31,917 nt of DNA from CAYJAD01 sp964370305. Its GTDB lineage: Bacteria > Desulfobacterota > Desulfovibrionia > Desulfovibrionales > Desulfovibrionaceae. The DNA is taken from contig CAYJIU010000014.1 of assembly GCA_964370305.1 (NCBI GenBank), positions 1 to 31,917 on the forward strand, read 5' to 3'. A program made the translations under genes and the position numbers. Shown piece after piece: positions 6,411-13,795 of this stretch; position 1 is the stretch's first letter, and every line of letters starts with the position of its first letter. The notes beneath the pieces are model-generated. The model was not told where the DNA came from. It worked only from the letters and a program-made list of their open reading frames with translations, and did not search any database.

Positions 6411-7400
6411 TTAAGAGTTTGCACGATTTTCTAATCTTTCGGCTAAAGTTTCAAGCACTGAGAGTATGCGATCTTTCCCAGGAGACCTCGGAACTTCCTC
6501 TGTCACAATTTTTTCTTGGTGAGTTCCAAGGTGTGAGCTTAATGTGTTCATCCTTGATTCTAAATCTTCCTTCTCTTGCGCAGAGTCGGAATTATTAACA
6601 AGTTCTTCATATATTTCAAGGGCTCCGGCAAAGTCGCCTTGCTCGGCCAAAACTTCAGCCATGGAGCGCGTGCGCAGTGAAAAACGCTCTTCCCTCTCCT
6701 CATCTTCATCCATATAATCATCATCTAAGGTTGGTTTTTGTTCTTCTAATGAGGTTTGTGTAGGGGATATATCGCTTATGCCATGTTCAGCATTTAAATT
6801 ATCATCGCTTAAATCACTGTCTATATTTTCAATATCTTTGGGTTGGTCAAGTTCTTTCTTTTGCAATTTTAATAGCGTATCAGGGCGCACAACCCCCTTA
6901 ACCATAATAGGTGCAGCCGCGGCATGGCTTTGAGCTTGGCCGTCTGAACCAGAGCCGCCAGCAGTGGATTTACTATCTTCACCAAGTACCATTTGTAGGC
7001 CCTTGGCAACAATTTCTGAAAGAGACAAAGAGTTATCTTGAAATAAAGCAGCTAAAAAAGCAATGGCAAGGCCGGTATCGCCTTTTTGCGATGTAATCTG
7101 AGCACTATTCCCCCAAGCTTTCCAAAATCCTGCATAACGGGTAAATAAAGGAGTAAGTAACGCTAATTGTTGTTCGAGGATCTGTTTACAATTTTCCACA
7201 TCAGAATTTTGATGCAAAAGATCAATAAAGTATAGCCGTGCTTCTATAAACTCAGGGTGACGCTCAAGCCCAAGTTGTAAGGTATCAATGGCACGCAAAA
7301 CCTCATTATTTTGTGCAAGTAGCTTGGCCAAGGGAAAGAAAACTTTTGACCCTGGCTCTAAATCAAGCACTTCCTGATACCAGTCAATTTTTTCCTTCAT
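6411..7400 (-). CDS. TPR-repeat protein with acidic linker
   Basis: A 329-residue protein without signal peptide or membrane segment, so probably cytoplasmic. The N-terminal 100 or so residues are TPR-like (SKVFFPLAKLLAQNN, AIDTLQLGLERHPEFIEARLYFIDLL). A Gly/Ser/Ala-rich stretch near 150-165 and an acidic linker (about 190-245) follow. A further TPR-like unit reads RSMAEVLAEQGDFAGALEIY. The gene overlaps the upstream FtsB-like gene by 17 bp, so the two are very likely co-translated. A 6-bp inverted repeat, GTGCAA...TTGCAC (6403-6424), spans the stop codon and may be a weak terminator. The partner is unknown; the link to a divisome-type gene suggests, but does not show, a cell-envelope or division role. 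Confidence 0.7.
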   Translation of the reverse strand: MKEKIDWYQEVLDLEPGSKVFFPLAKLLAQNNEVLRAIDTLQLGLERHPEFIEARLYFIDLLHQNSDVENCKQILEQQLALLTPLFTRYAGFWKAWGNSAQITSQKGDTGLAIAFLAALFQDNSLSLSEIVAKGLQMVLGEDSKSTAGGSGSDGQAQSHAAAAPIMVKGVVRPDTLLKLQKKELDQPKDIENIDSDLSDDNLNAEHGISDISPTQTSLEEQKPTLDDDYMDEDEEREERFSLRTRSMAEVLAEQGDFAGALEIYEELVNNSDSAQEKEDLESRMNTLSSHLGTHQEKIVTEEVPRSPGKDRILSVLETLAERLENRANS

Positions 7401-7704
7401 TACTTTCTTCTCCGGTTATGGGCGGTGTATCCGTAAATAGGTATAAAATTTCATTATCACGCACATAGTGCAAACGCTGCCTAATCATTTTTTCTATATA
7501 ATCTTCATCAGACTTCAACAATCTTATTTCATTACTTAAGTCAATATTTTCTTTATCTAGCGTTGCCAATTCCTGCACAAGACCTTGGTACTGATTGCGC
7601 AGTTTATTGAAGGCTAAAATCCCACTATCACCCCATATCATACGATAAAAGAGTATTACGTTGATTAAACCTAAGGCAACAAGAATACAGGTGCGCCAAA
7701 ACAT
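7384..7704 (-). CDS. FtsB/DivIC-like septum formation initiator protein
   Basis: A 106-residue single-pass membrane protein. It has a short cytoplasmic N-terminus, a transmembrane helix at about residues 4-22 (rich in L, I, V and A), a coiled coil at about 33-70 (NQYQGLVQELATLDKENIDL), and a segment DYIEKMIRQRLHYVRDNEILY. The last segment matches the family pattern in which a region starting E..AR..L.....E..Y follows the coiled coil. In the family such proteins join FtsL and FtsQ in the division complex. Length and layout fit. The spacing of 18 bp from the upstream gene and the overlap with the TPR gene indicate one operon. Confidence 0.8.
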   Translation of the reverse strand: MFWRTCILVALGLINVILFYRMIWGDSGILAFNKLRNQYQGLVQELATLDKENIDLSNEIRLLKSDEDYIEKMIRQRLHYVRDNEILYLFTDTPPITGEESNEGKN

Positions 7705-7722
7705 GTTTTAACAATCACTCAT

Positions 7723-7989
7723 TTATTGTAAAACTATATTTTTATTGACAATTTTTGCGCCTTCAGCCAAGGGCAAATAGAGCTCACTCAAAAAGGAAGT
7801 TGTTGCCTGCTCTAAGCGCAAGACATCTTCTTCTGATAGCTCTAGATTATCAACGTCAGCCAGATATTTTTTAAGTATTTCCATATCTGACTTTAATGCA
7901 TCATATAAAGGGTATTTGCCCATATCAGATTCAATTTCCAATATAGTTTGTAAACAATTTTTAAGCCGTAACTGCAAATATGTAACCAT
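7723..7989 (-). CDS. Small helical protein of unknown function
   Basis: An 88-residue protein with no signal peptide, cysteines or recognisable motif. It is predicted to be almost wholly alpha-helical (LQLRLKNCLQTILEIES, then YDALKSDMEILKKYLAD, then SEEDVLRLEQATTSFLSEL). GGTGAT lies upstream of ATG as a modest ribosome-binding site. It sits 27 bp after pgsA and 18 bp before the FtsB-like gene, so it is probably part of the same transcript. I do not recognise the family; being sandwiched in an operon makes it likely to be a real gene. Confidence 0.7.
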   Translation of the reverse strand: MVTYLQLRLKNCLQTILEIESDMGKYPLYDALKSDMEILKKYLADVDNLELSEEDVLRLEQATTSFLSELYLPLAEGAKIVNKNIVLQ

Positions 7990-8016
7990 AATATCACCGT
8001 AAATACTTAGTATAAT

Positions 8017-8565
8017 CTAAACGTCTTTTTTGACACTTGTTTTGTAAAATCCATAGACATAATTACCGCCGGAATACACAGCAAGCACCGTGGAGACATA
8101 CAATAAAAACATTCCAATAGGTTGGAAATCAAATCCTAAAAAAGGATAATGAATAATCAAAGGTATTAGTGCTAAAATTTGTAGCACGGTCTTTAATTTA
8201 CCGTATTCATCGGCCGCAAGCACTATGCCTTCGTCTATGGCTATGGCGCGTAAACCAGTCACCACAAGCTCTCTACAAATTATAATTATGGTTATCCACG
8301 CCTGAACCCAACCCAAATACACCAGCATAATTAACACAGAACACACAAGAACTTTATCTGCCAAGGGGTCAAGAAATTTACCCAAACTGGTAACCATATT
8401 AAAACGACGCGCAATATAGCCGTCTGCAAGATCTGTAAGCGATGCGATTATAAACATAATTGCAGCTAAAATACATATCCACGGGCCTTGAAAGTGCAGC
8501 AAAAAAACTATAAACGGCACTATAAGTATGCGTAATAAAGTAAGTTGATTAGCTAAGTGTAACAT
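8017..8565 (-). CDS. pgsA: CDP-diacylglycerol-glycerol-3-phosphate 3-phosphatidyltransferase
   Basis: A 182-residue integral membrane enzyme. It makes phosphatidylglycerol phosphate from CDP-diacylglycerol and glycerol-3-phosphate, the committed step to phosphatidylglycerol and cardiolipin. The CDP-alcohol phosphotransferase signature is complete: D45, D48-G49, A52-R53, G62, D66 and D70 with the family's exact spacing. About five or six hydrophobic helices surround it, and the length is standard. NQLTLLRILIVPF at the N-terminus is the usual start of PgsA. It is the first gene of a likely four-gene operon (pgsA, 88-aa gene, FtsB-like, TPR). The 281 bp upstream are AT-rich with only a small 5-bp hairpin. 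Confidence 0.93.
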   Translation of the reverse strand: MLHLANQLTLLRILIVPFIVFLLHFQGPWICILAAIMFIIASLTDLADGYIARRFNMVTSLGKFLDPLADKVLVCSVLIMLVYLGWVQAWITIIIICRELVVTGLRAIAIDEGIVLAADEYGKLKTVLQILALIPLIIHYPFLGFDFQPIGMFLLYVSTVLAVYSGGNYVYGFYKTSVKKDV

Positions 8566-8846
8566 AATTATCCAAACTATCTTATTATGTTATATACACC
8601 AGAAGTAAGCTCTGGCTTATTTTACGTCATACAAAGTTTTGCTTACCAAAATTTATTTAAAGACCACTCTAAACAATAAATAGTAGTGTAGTCATAAACA
8701 GTATAAAATACTACATATATTAACAAAAACGATACATATAGCCATTTAATTGCGAGATACTAACATATCATTGGCGCACAGAAAAGAAAAATATTCACCA
8801 TAAAACTTAAGGAAGAATAATATTTAATATTTTCAATAGTTATATG

Positions 8847-9722
8847 CTAATCATGACTACTAGCCAAAGCTTCCAAGCTAGAAGCACAAGTTTTTACAAT
8901 GTTATCAGCAAGGTTTAAAAAACCTTGTTTAGCTGGAGAATCACCTTCTAAAAACACCACCGGCACGCCACGATCTGCTGAAACCACTGTGGCTGGGTCA
9001 AGAGGAATATCCCCAAGAAAGGTCAATGCATACTTTTCTGCCAAAGCCTTACCCCCGCCTTTTTTAAATAAATCAATCGCTTCATGACAGTGAGGACAAA
9101 AAAGACCGCTCATATTTTCCACAACTCCAAGCACATTACCCTTAGCATATTGTAAAAAATTTATAGCCTTACGCACGTCAGCCAAGGATATTTCTTGCGG
9201 GGTTGTAACCACTACACAAAGAGCATCCGGAATGGTTTTTAGCACAGTCATATGCTCATCACCTGTGCCCGGAGGCGAATCTATAAGTAAAAAATCAAGC
9301 TCGCCCCACTGCACGTCAGAAATAAATTGGCGAATGGCTGCAGTTTTTTTAGGGCCACGCCAAATTACAGCACTATCCTTTTCTCTAAGTAGAGAATCCA
9401 TAGAAATAATGCTTAATTTATCATTATATTGAGCTGGAAGCATGAGTGATGTTAGGGGGTCTTTTTCAATACCGGCGTCTACCCCAAGTAAATTGGGTAC
9501 ACTTGGGCCATGAATATCCACATCTAAAATACCCACCTTAAACCCACGAGCGGCTAAGGCAGCAGCGGTATTGACAGTGACTGAGCTTTTACCAACGCCC
9601 CCCTTACCGCTCATAATAAAGAGCTTATACCGAATTTTATTTAAGGTGTTAGAAATAATATTATCTTGTAAGGCCATGGCCTCAAGCATTGCATTTTTAC
9701 CACCAGAAGAACATGAAGACAT
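8847..9722 (-). CDS. mrp: Mrp/NBP35-type iron-sulfur cluster carrier ATPase
   Basis: A 291-residue P-loop ATPase of the Mrp/ApbC/NBP35 family, which holds and delivers Fe-S clusters in the cytoplasm. The deviant Walker A SGKGGVGKS lies at residues 38-46, the DVDIHGPSVPNLLG segment follows, then LIDSPPGTGDEH. The cluster-binding CPHC is at residues 209-212. A further cysteine lies near the N-terminus (SSCSS), but no four-cysteine NBP35 N-terminal motif and no DUF59 domain is present. I chose ATG at 9722, preceded by GAGGTGG, over a GTG two codons earlier. It follows pcm by about 20 bp, so pcm-mrp is probably one transcript. The family is firm; the client proteins are unknown, though the hypDE genes imply hydrogenases. 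Confidence 0.9.
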   Translation of the reverse strand: MSSCSSGGKNAMLEAMALQDNIISNTLNKIRYKLFIMSGKGGVGKSSVTVNTAAALAARGFKVGILDVDIHGPSVPNLLGVDAGIEKDPLTSLMLPAQYNDKLSIISMDSLLREKDSAVIWRGPKKTAAIRQFISDVQWGELDFLLIDSPPGTGDEHMTVLKTIPDALCVVVTTPQEISLADVRKAINFLQYAKGNVLGVVENMSGLFCPHCHEAIDLFKKGGGKALAEKYALTFLGDIPLDPATVVSADRGVPVVFLEGDSPAKQGFLNLADNIVKTCASSLEALASSHD

Positions 9723-9742
9723 ATCCACCTCAAAATTTTAAT

Positions 9743-10408
9743 TTACCACCCGTGATTACCCACAAGGTCAACGAAAACCGCTTGCCCCATGTCGGCAACG
9801 GTTACAACTTTATTTAATTTGCGCACACGCACTAAGCGTTGAGAACGTTTTTGGCTACCCACAGGAATTAACATAAGGCCAGGATCTTCCAATTGCTCCA
9901 CTAAGGGTTTGGGGATTTCTGGCCCACCGGCTGTGACTAAGATACGGTCAAATGGTGCTGCTTCCTTCATGCCTAGAGTGCCATCATAGCGATGCATAAA
10001 AATATTACGCATATTAAATTTTTGTTCAAGTAAGGCCCTAGTTGCGCTATATAATTCTGGTACACGTTCAACAGTATACACACGACACCCCAATGCGGCC
10101 AAAACAGCAGCTTGGTAACCAGAACCAGTGCCAATTTCAAGCACTCGCATGCCCGCCTCAACCTCTAAAAATTGTGTCATTAAAGCCACGGTAGATGGTT
10201 GCGAAATGGTTTGACCATAACCAATGGGCAGGGGGCGATCTTCATATGCTTGCAAGCGAAAAACTTCTTGCACAAAGTCATGCCGCGGCAAGGTGTTCAT
10301 TACCGCTAAGACTTTAGTATCTGTAATGCCCACTTGATTTTGTAAATATTTAACCATGGATTCACGTAGTTTTTGTGGGTCTACGGCTCTGGACGGCATA
10401 GGTCTCAT
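9743..10408 (-). CDS. pcm: Protein-L-isoaspartate O-methyltransferase
   Basis: A 221-residue SAM-dependent methyltransferase that starts repair of isomerised aspartyl residues in damaged proteins. The PCMT signatures are clear: RHDFV (42-46), the active-site loop IGYGQTISQPSTVALM (62-77), the SAM-binding EIGTGSGYQAAVLA (91-104) and the motif FDRILVTAG. The length is standard. ATG at 10408 is preceded by AGGA at good spacing. It begins a probable pcm-mrp operon, divergent from the plus-strand M23 gene. Confidence 0.93.
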   Translation of the reverse strand: MRPMPSRAVDPQKLRESMVKYLQNQVGITDTKVLAVMNTLPRHDFVQEVFRLQAYEDRPLPIGYGQTISQPSTVALMTQFLEVEAGMRVLEIGTGSGYQAAVLAALGCRVYTVERVPELYSATRALLEQKFNMRNIFMHRYDGTLGMKEAAPFDRILVTAGGPEIPKPLVEQLEDPGLMLIPVGSQKRSQRLVRVRKLNKVVTVADMGQAVFVDLVGNHGW

Positions 10409-10439
10409 AATTATCCTAACACTTTAAAATGCTTATAAT

Positions 10440-10467
10440 ATAATATATTATTACTAAACTTACTCAA
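10440..10467 (-). promoter_or_regulatory. Candidate promoter of pcm-mrp
   Basis: On the minus strand TTGAGT (10462-10467) and TATTAT (10440-10445) are separated by 16 bp. Transcription would start near 10433, giving a leader of about 25 nt. The surrounding DNA is very AT-rich, so chance matches are possible. Confidence 0.4.
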
Positions 10468-10556
10468 GGTATAGTATTGCATAATGACAAATACATCAAT
10501 AAGTAGTATATGAAATAAATCACGAAACATTAAAATAAGAATCGCAGGTTATTAGT

Positions 10557-11867
10557 ATGAGTATAAAAACATTTTTTTCAACAGCTATCGCATTGATTTT
10601 TATAGGTTCTTTTGGATATGGGGCCTATTTATTTTTTAGCGATATGGAGGGGCCAAGCCTTATTATTTCCCCCGATAGCGGAAGAGTTGCACCAGAAACA
10701 CCCATTACCATCACTTTAACTGACCCTGCTGGGGTTCGCTCCATAACCATTGCTGTGCGTGAAAATAATCGCCGCACAGAAATTTTCACCAAAAATTTTG
10801 CACCCTATCAAACAGAAGATAGCGTGACTTTTAACTTAAAAAATAGCCCTATTAAAGAAGGTGCTTTTGAGTTTGAAATTAAAACTCTTGATGCTTCACT
10901 GGCAAGCTTTGGACTTGGTAATAGCCGCACTATCACTATTCCCATGCGTCTTGATACTGACCCACCGCGCATTGATATAACTACCCTACCGCCCAATGTA
11001 CGCCGCGGGGGTAGTGCTGTTGTTGCCTATACCATTAACGAGGATGTTGAGTTTAGTGGAGTTATGGTAAATGACAAATTATTTCCGGGCTTTAAACAAT
11101 CTAACGGCAGTTATATTTGTTACTTTGCCTTTCCGCATACTTTAAGCCCCAGTGAATTTTTGCCTAAAATCACAGCTAAAGACCTTGCTGGGCACGTTAC
11201 TACCAATAGTTTGCGCGTGCATGCCATCCAGCGTGTGTTTAAACAAGACACCATAACCATTACCGATAGCTTTTTGGAAAAATTAAATGCGCGCCTTGGT
11301 AGACTTGCTCCCAATGCTCCAAGTCATTTTGATGCATTTATCATAATTAATAAAGATATTCGCCTAGCCAATGCAGAGTTTTTAGCTCACCTTTCTAAGC
11401 AAACTGAAGCTAAAGCCATGTGGAAGGGATTATTCTTACGCTTGCCACGTGCTGCATCTCGCGCCGGATACGGTGACCATCGTACCTATGTTTACAAGGG
11501 GCAAGTGGTGGATAATCAATGGCATCTTGGCTTTGACTTAGCGTCTGTAAGGCAAGCCCCCATACCGGCTGCCAACACTGGTAAGGTTATTTTTGCTGAT
11601 GAATTAGGCATTTATGGAAAATTGGTGGTTATAGATCACGGTTTAGGCTTAATGTCACTCTACTCACACTTAACGGATATTCAAACAAAAGTTGGCGATA
11701 TGCTAAATAAGGGTGATGTGCTTGGTACCACTGGCGAAACCGGCATGGCCTTTGGCACTCATTTACACTTTGGTATATTGGTGGGAGGGGTGGAGGTAAC
11801 CCCCCTTGAATGGCTTGACCCCAAATGGATTCGTGATAATATTACTGGTAGATTGAACCCCCAATAA
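10557..11867 (+). CDS. M23-family peptidase (LytM/lysostaphin-like), membrane-anchored
   Basis: A 436-residue envelope protein. Residues of about 7-27 form an N-terminal membrane anchor or uncleaved signal. Residues 30-225 look like beta-rich, Ig-type modules (GPSLIISPDSGRVAPETPI and a second unit near 132). The C-terminal 320-425 is an M23 domain with the metal and catalytic residues in place: H323 and D327 (HLGFD), H371 (SLYSHL), and H402/H404 (THLHFG). Members cleave peptidoglycan cross-links or, when degenerate, activate amidases; all key residues are present here, so activity is likely. It lies 2 bp before folK, so the two are coupled. The substrate bond is not predictable from the sequence. 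Confidence 0.85.
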   Translation: MSIKTFFSTAIALIFIGSFGYGAYLFFSDMEGPSLIISPDSGRVAPETPITITLTDPAGVRSITIAVRENNRRTEIFTKNFAPYQTEDSVTFNLKNSPIKEGAFEFEIKTLDASLASFGLGNSRTITIPMRLDTDPPRIDITTLPPNVRRGGSAVVAYTINEDVEFSGVMVNDKLFPGFKQSNGSYICYFAFPHTLSPSEFLPKITAKDLAGHVTTNSLRVHAIQRVFKQDTITITDSFLEKLNARLGRLAPNAPSHFDAFIIINKDIRLANAEFLAHLSKQTEAKAMWKGLFLRLPRAASRAGYGDHRTYVYKGQVVDNQWHLGFDLASVRQAPIPAANTGKVIFADELGIYGKLVVIDHGLGLMSLYSHLTDIQTKVGDMLNKGDVLGTTGETGMAFGTHLHFGILVGGVEVTPLEWLDPKWIRDNITGRLNPQ

Positions 11868-11869
11868 TT

Positions 11870-12370
11870 ATGACCATAGCATATGTTAGTTTAGGTTCTA
11901 ATATGGGCCAAAGTCTTGAGTTTTTAAGCAAAGCCAAGGAGCTCATTGCAGCTGAGCAAGGATTAAAAATTACAGCAATATCACCAGTATATAACACAGA
12001 GCCACAAGGGATAAAAGAGCAAAACTGGTTTTATAATCAAGTAATACGTATGGAATGTGCGCAAAATTGGTCTGCCTATACTTTATTAAACTGCTTGCAT
12101 AACATTGAAGAAAAGCTTGGCCGAGTGCGCAGTAAAAATAAAGAAATGCAATTTGGGCCACGCTGTATCGACTTGGATTTATTACTTTTTGGCCATGAGC
12201 AACATCATGAGCCTCAGTGTATGGTACCGCATCCGCGCATGCATCAAAGAGCTTTTGTGCTCATTGCCTTGCGTGATGTGGCTCGGCAGGATATATTGCC
12301 CTTTGAGCTTGAGCACTGTTTATCGCAAATAAATTACAGTGTACAAGGGCAAAAAATTTTTCAGAAATAA
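11870..12370 (+). CDS. folK: 2-amino-4-hydroxy-6-hydroxymethyldihydropteridine pyrophosphokinase
   Basis: A 166-residue HPPK that transfers pyrophosphate from ATP to the pterin precursor in folate synthesis. The N-terminal AYVSLGSNMG and the hallmark GPRCIDLDLLLFG (residues 96-108), with its two metal-binding aspartates, are intact. The VPHPRMHQRAFVL segment that shapes the ATP site follows. The length is typical. It starts 2 bp after the M23 gene. Confidence 0.95.
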   Translation: MTIAYVSLGSNMGQSLEFLSKAKELIAAEQGLKITAISPVYNTEPQGIKEQNWFYNQVIRMECAQNWSAYTLLNCLHNIEEKLGRVRSKNKEMQFGPRCIDLDLLLFGHEQHHEPQCMVPHPRMHQRAFVLIALRDVARQDILPFELEHCLSQINYSVQGQKIFQK

Positions 12371-12374
12371 AGGG

Positions 12375-12454
12375 TCCTGCACAGTTATTTTTTAACTTTA
12401 TTTTTGTGCTTTTGCGGTAAATTTGCATTTGTTTATAAATTTATTTGTGCAGGA
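12375..12454 (+). other. Potential three-way RNA structure between folK and the next gene
   Basis: A perfect 9-bp inverted repeat (TCCTGCACA 12375-12383, TGTGCAGGA 12446-12454) encloses two smaller inverted repeats, GTTA...TAAC and TAAATTT...AAATTTA. Together they could form a three-helix junction. It ends 43 bp before the start of the gene at 12498 and begins 4 bp after the folK stop. It may be a 3' structure of folK or a leader element of the downstream gene. The interior is AT-rich, so the inner helices are weak. Confidence 0.35.
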
Positions 12455-12497
12455 GTCTTAAATAATGTCATTTTGTTAATATTATAGGAGTATTATT

Positions 12498-12803
12498 ATG
12501 TTAAAATGGGTAATATTGGCTATTGCTTGTTATTTTCTGTACAGACTTTTTGCCAATGATTTAAAAAGAAAATTCGCTAAAAAAGACGACCCCGTAGAAA
12601 TGGAAACCAAGGTGGCTCAAGGGGAGATGGTTAAAGACCCTGAATGTGGTGCCTATATCGACGTAGATAGCGGCATTACTGTTAAAGACGGTGAAGTTAT
12701 ACATCGTTTTTGTAGCTATGATTGCAGGGATGCTTTCTTAAAAAAATTAGAAAATGGCGGACGCGTACTGCCAGAGCAAGCCATTAAAAAAGAAGAAGAT
12801 TAA
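12498..12803 (+). CDS. Small membrane-anchored YHS/TRASH-like metal-binding protein
   Basis: A 101-residue protein. A single N-terminal hydrophobic helix (about 3-19) is followed by a basic stretch and then a small cysteine-containing domain. The domain reads VKDPECGAYID, 20 residues, then VIHRFCSYDCRDAF. Cys50, Cys72 and Cys76 match the pattern of YHS/TRASH treble-clef domains that bind zinc or copper-type metals; the Asp-Pro-x-Cys-Gly start is typical. The domain would face the cytoplasm if the helix is an N-out anchor. AGGAGT precedes ATG. It resembles the small PP0621-type proteins I know only by pattern. The ligand and partner are unknown. Confidence 0.7.
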   Translation: MLKWVILAIACYFLYRLFANDLKRKFAKKDDPVEMETKVAQGEMVKDPECGAYIDVDSGITVKDGEVIHRFCSYDCRDAFLKKLENGGRVLPEQAIKKEED

Positions 12804-12876
12804 ATACATAAAGCTTTTGGGGTAGAAAAATTACCGCATAGCACAATTGTTTTATAACTTAATTGGAATAGTGGAT

Positions 12877-13794
12877 ATGCCACATCAAGAATTTGATTCT
12901 GCCCATAGATTAGTTGAGCAATGGCTAGACCACCTCTTGGCTGAGCGTGGTCTTTCACCTCACACCACAGCATCATACGGGCATGATTTAAAAAATTTTT
13001 TGGCATATTTAGATGAAATTGGTGAGCAAAATATCTCCAAAGAACTTGGAGAGCCTGAGCTTTTTTTATATTTAGCTTGGCTACGCAAACGCGGCCATGC
13101 TGGGCGTACCCTTTCACGGCACCTTTCTAGCCTGCGTGGATTTTTTGCCTACGCGCTAGAACAAGGAATTTTATCTAAAAATCCTGCAGCATTATTAGAA
13201 AGCCCCAAACTCCCATCACTATTGCCAGACTTCTTAAGTCAAGATGAAATTCAAACATTATTTGCTAAACCCGACATGCAAGATCGCCTTGGACAGCGTG
13301 ACCGCTGCATACTTGAGCTTTTATACGCATCTGGGCTTAGAGTGTCAGAATTATGTGAGCTACGCCCCACCGATATTGACCAAGAACGCCGATTAATCCG
13401 CGTGTTTGGCAAAGGTTCCAAAGAACGCCTAGTGCCAGTACATGAAAGAGCCATGCATATTTTACAAGAATATTTACGCCATTGGCGTAGTCTTTTTAAT
13501 CCTCAAGATGACTTTGTTTTCTTAAACCGTTCTGGTCGAGGGTTAACAAGGCAATATATCTGGAAAATGGTTAAAAAATATGCCATACAAGCCGGGATTA
13601 GCCGCTCCATTTCTCCACATACCTTTAGACATTCTTTTGCGACACACCTTTTAGAAGGTGGAGCAGACTTACGCACGGTACAAATACTACTTGGGCATAG
13701 TGACATAGGGGCCACTGAAATTTATACTCATGTGCAAACTCGCCGCTTAATGGATGTACACAAACGCTATCATCCTAGAAATAAAGGTACTTAA
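12877..13794 (+). CDS. xerD: Tyrosine recombinase, XerD-like
   Basis: A 305-residue tyrosine recombinase of the Xer type, which resolves chromosome dimers at dif. The N-terminal SAM-like domain (LVEQWLDHLLAERGLSPHT) is followed by the catalytic domain with all six residues: R155 (SGLRVSEL), K179 (GKGSKER), H248 and R251 (HTFRH), H274 (LGHSDI) and Y283 (EIYTHV). The C-terminus (RLMDVHKRYHPR) is closer to XerD than to XerC as I remember them. ATG at 12877 is the likeliest start; a GTG two codons earlier and a TTG at 12847 are alternatives, and no start has a strong ribosome-binding site. No att-like repeats or phage genes are nearby, so a housekeeping role is favoured over an integrase. Confidence 0.85.
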   Translation: MPHQEFDSAHRLVEQWLDHLLAERGLSPHTTASYGHDLKNFLAYLDEIGEQNISKELGEPELFLYLAWLRKRGHAGRTLSRHLSSLRGFFAYALEQGILSKNPAALLESPKLPSLLPDFLSQDEIQTLFAKPDMQDRLGQRDRCILELLYASGLRVSELCELRPTDIDQERRLIRVFGKGSKERLVPVHERAMHILQEYLRHWRSLFNPQDDFVFLNRSGRGLTRQYIWKMVKKYAIQAGISRSISPHTFRHSFATHLLEGGADLRTVQILLGHSDIGATEIYTHVQTRRLMDVHKRYHPRNKGT

Positions 13795-13795
13795 T

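Noticed and set aside
6403..6424. Inverted repeat GTGCAA/TTGCAC as a strong terminator of the TPR gene
   Set aside because: The stem is 6 bp with a 10-nt loop, spans the stop codon and has no U tract; at most a weak structure.
8566..8846. Possible promoter or RNA element in the AT-rich gap before pgsA
   Set aside because: Several near -10 boxes exist but none has a convincing -35 at proper spacing; only a 5-bp hairpin is visible.
12877..13794. Tyrosine recombinase as an integrase of a genomic island
   Set aside because: It is Xer-like in length and C-terminal sequence, coupled to a housekeeping gene, and no attachment-site repeats, tRNA or phage genes are near.
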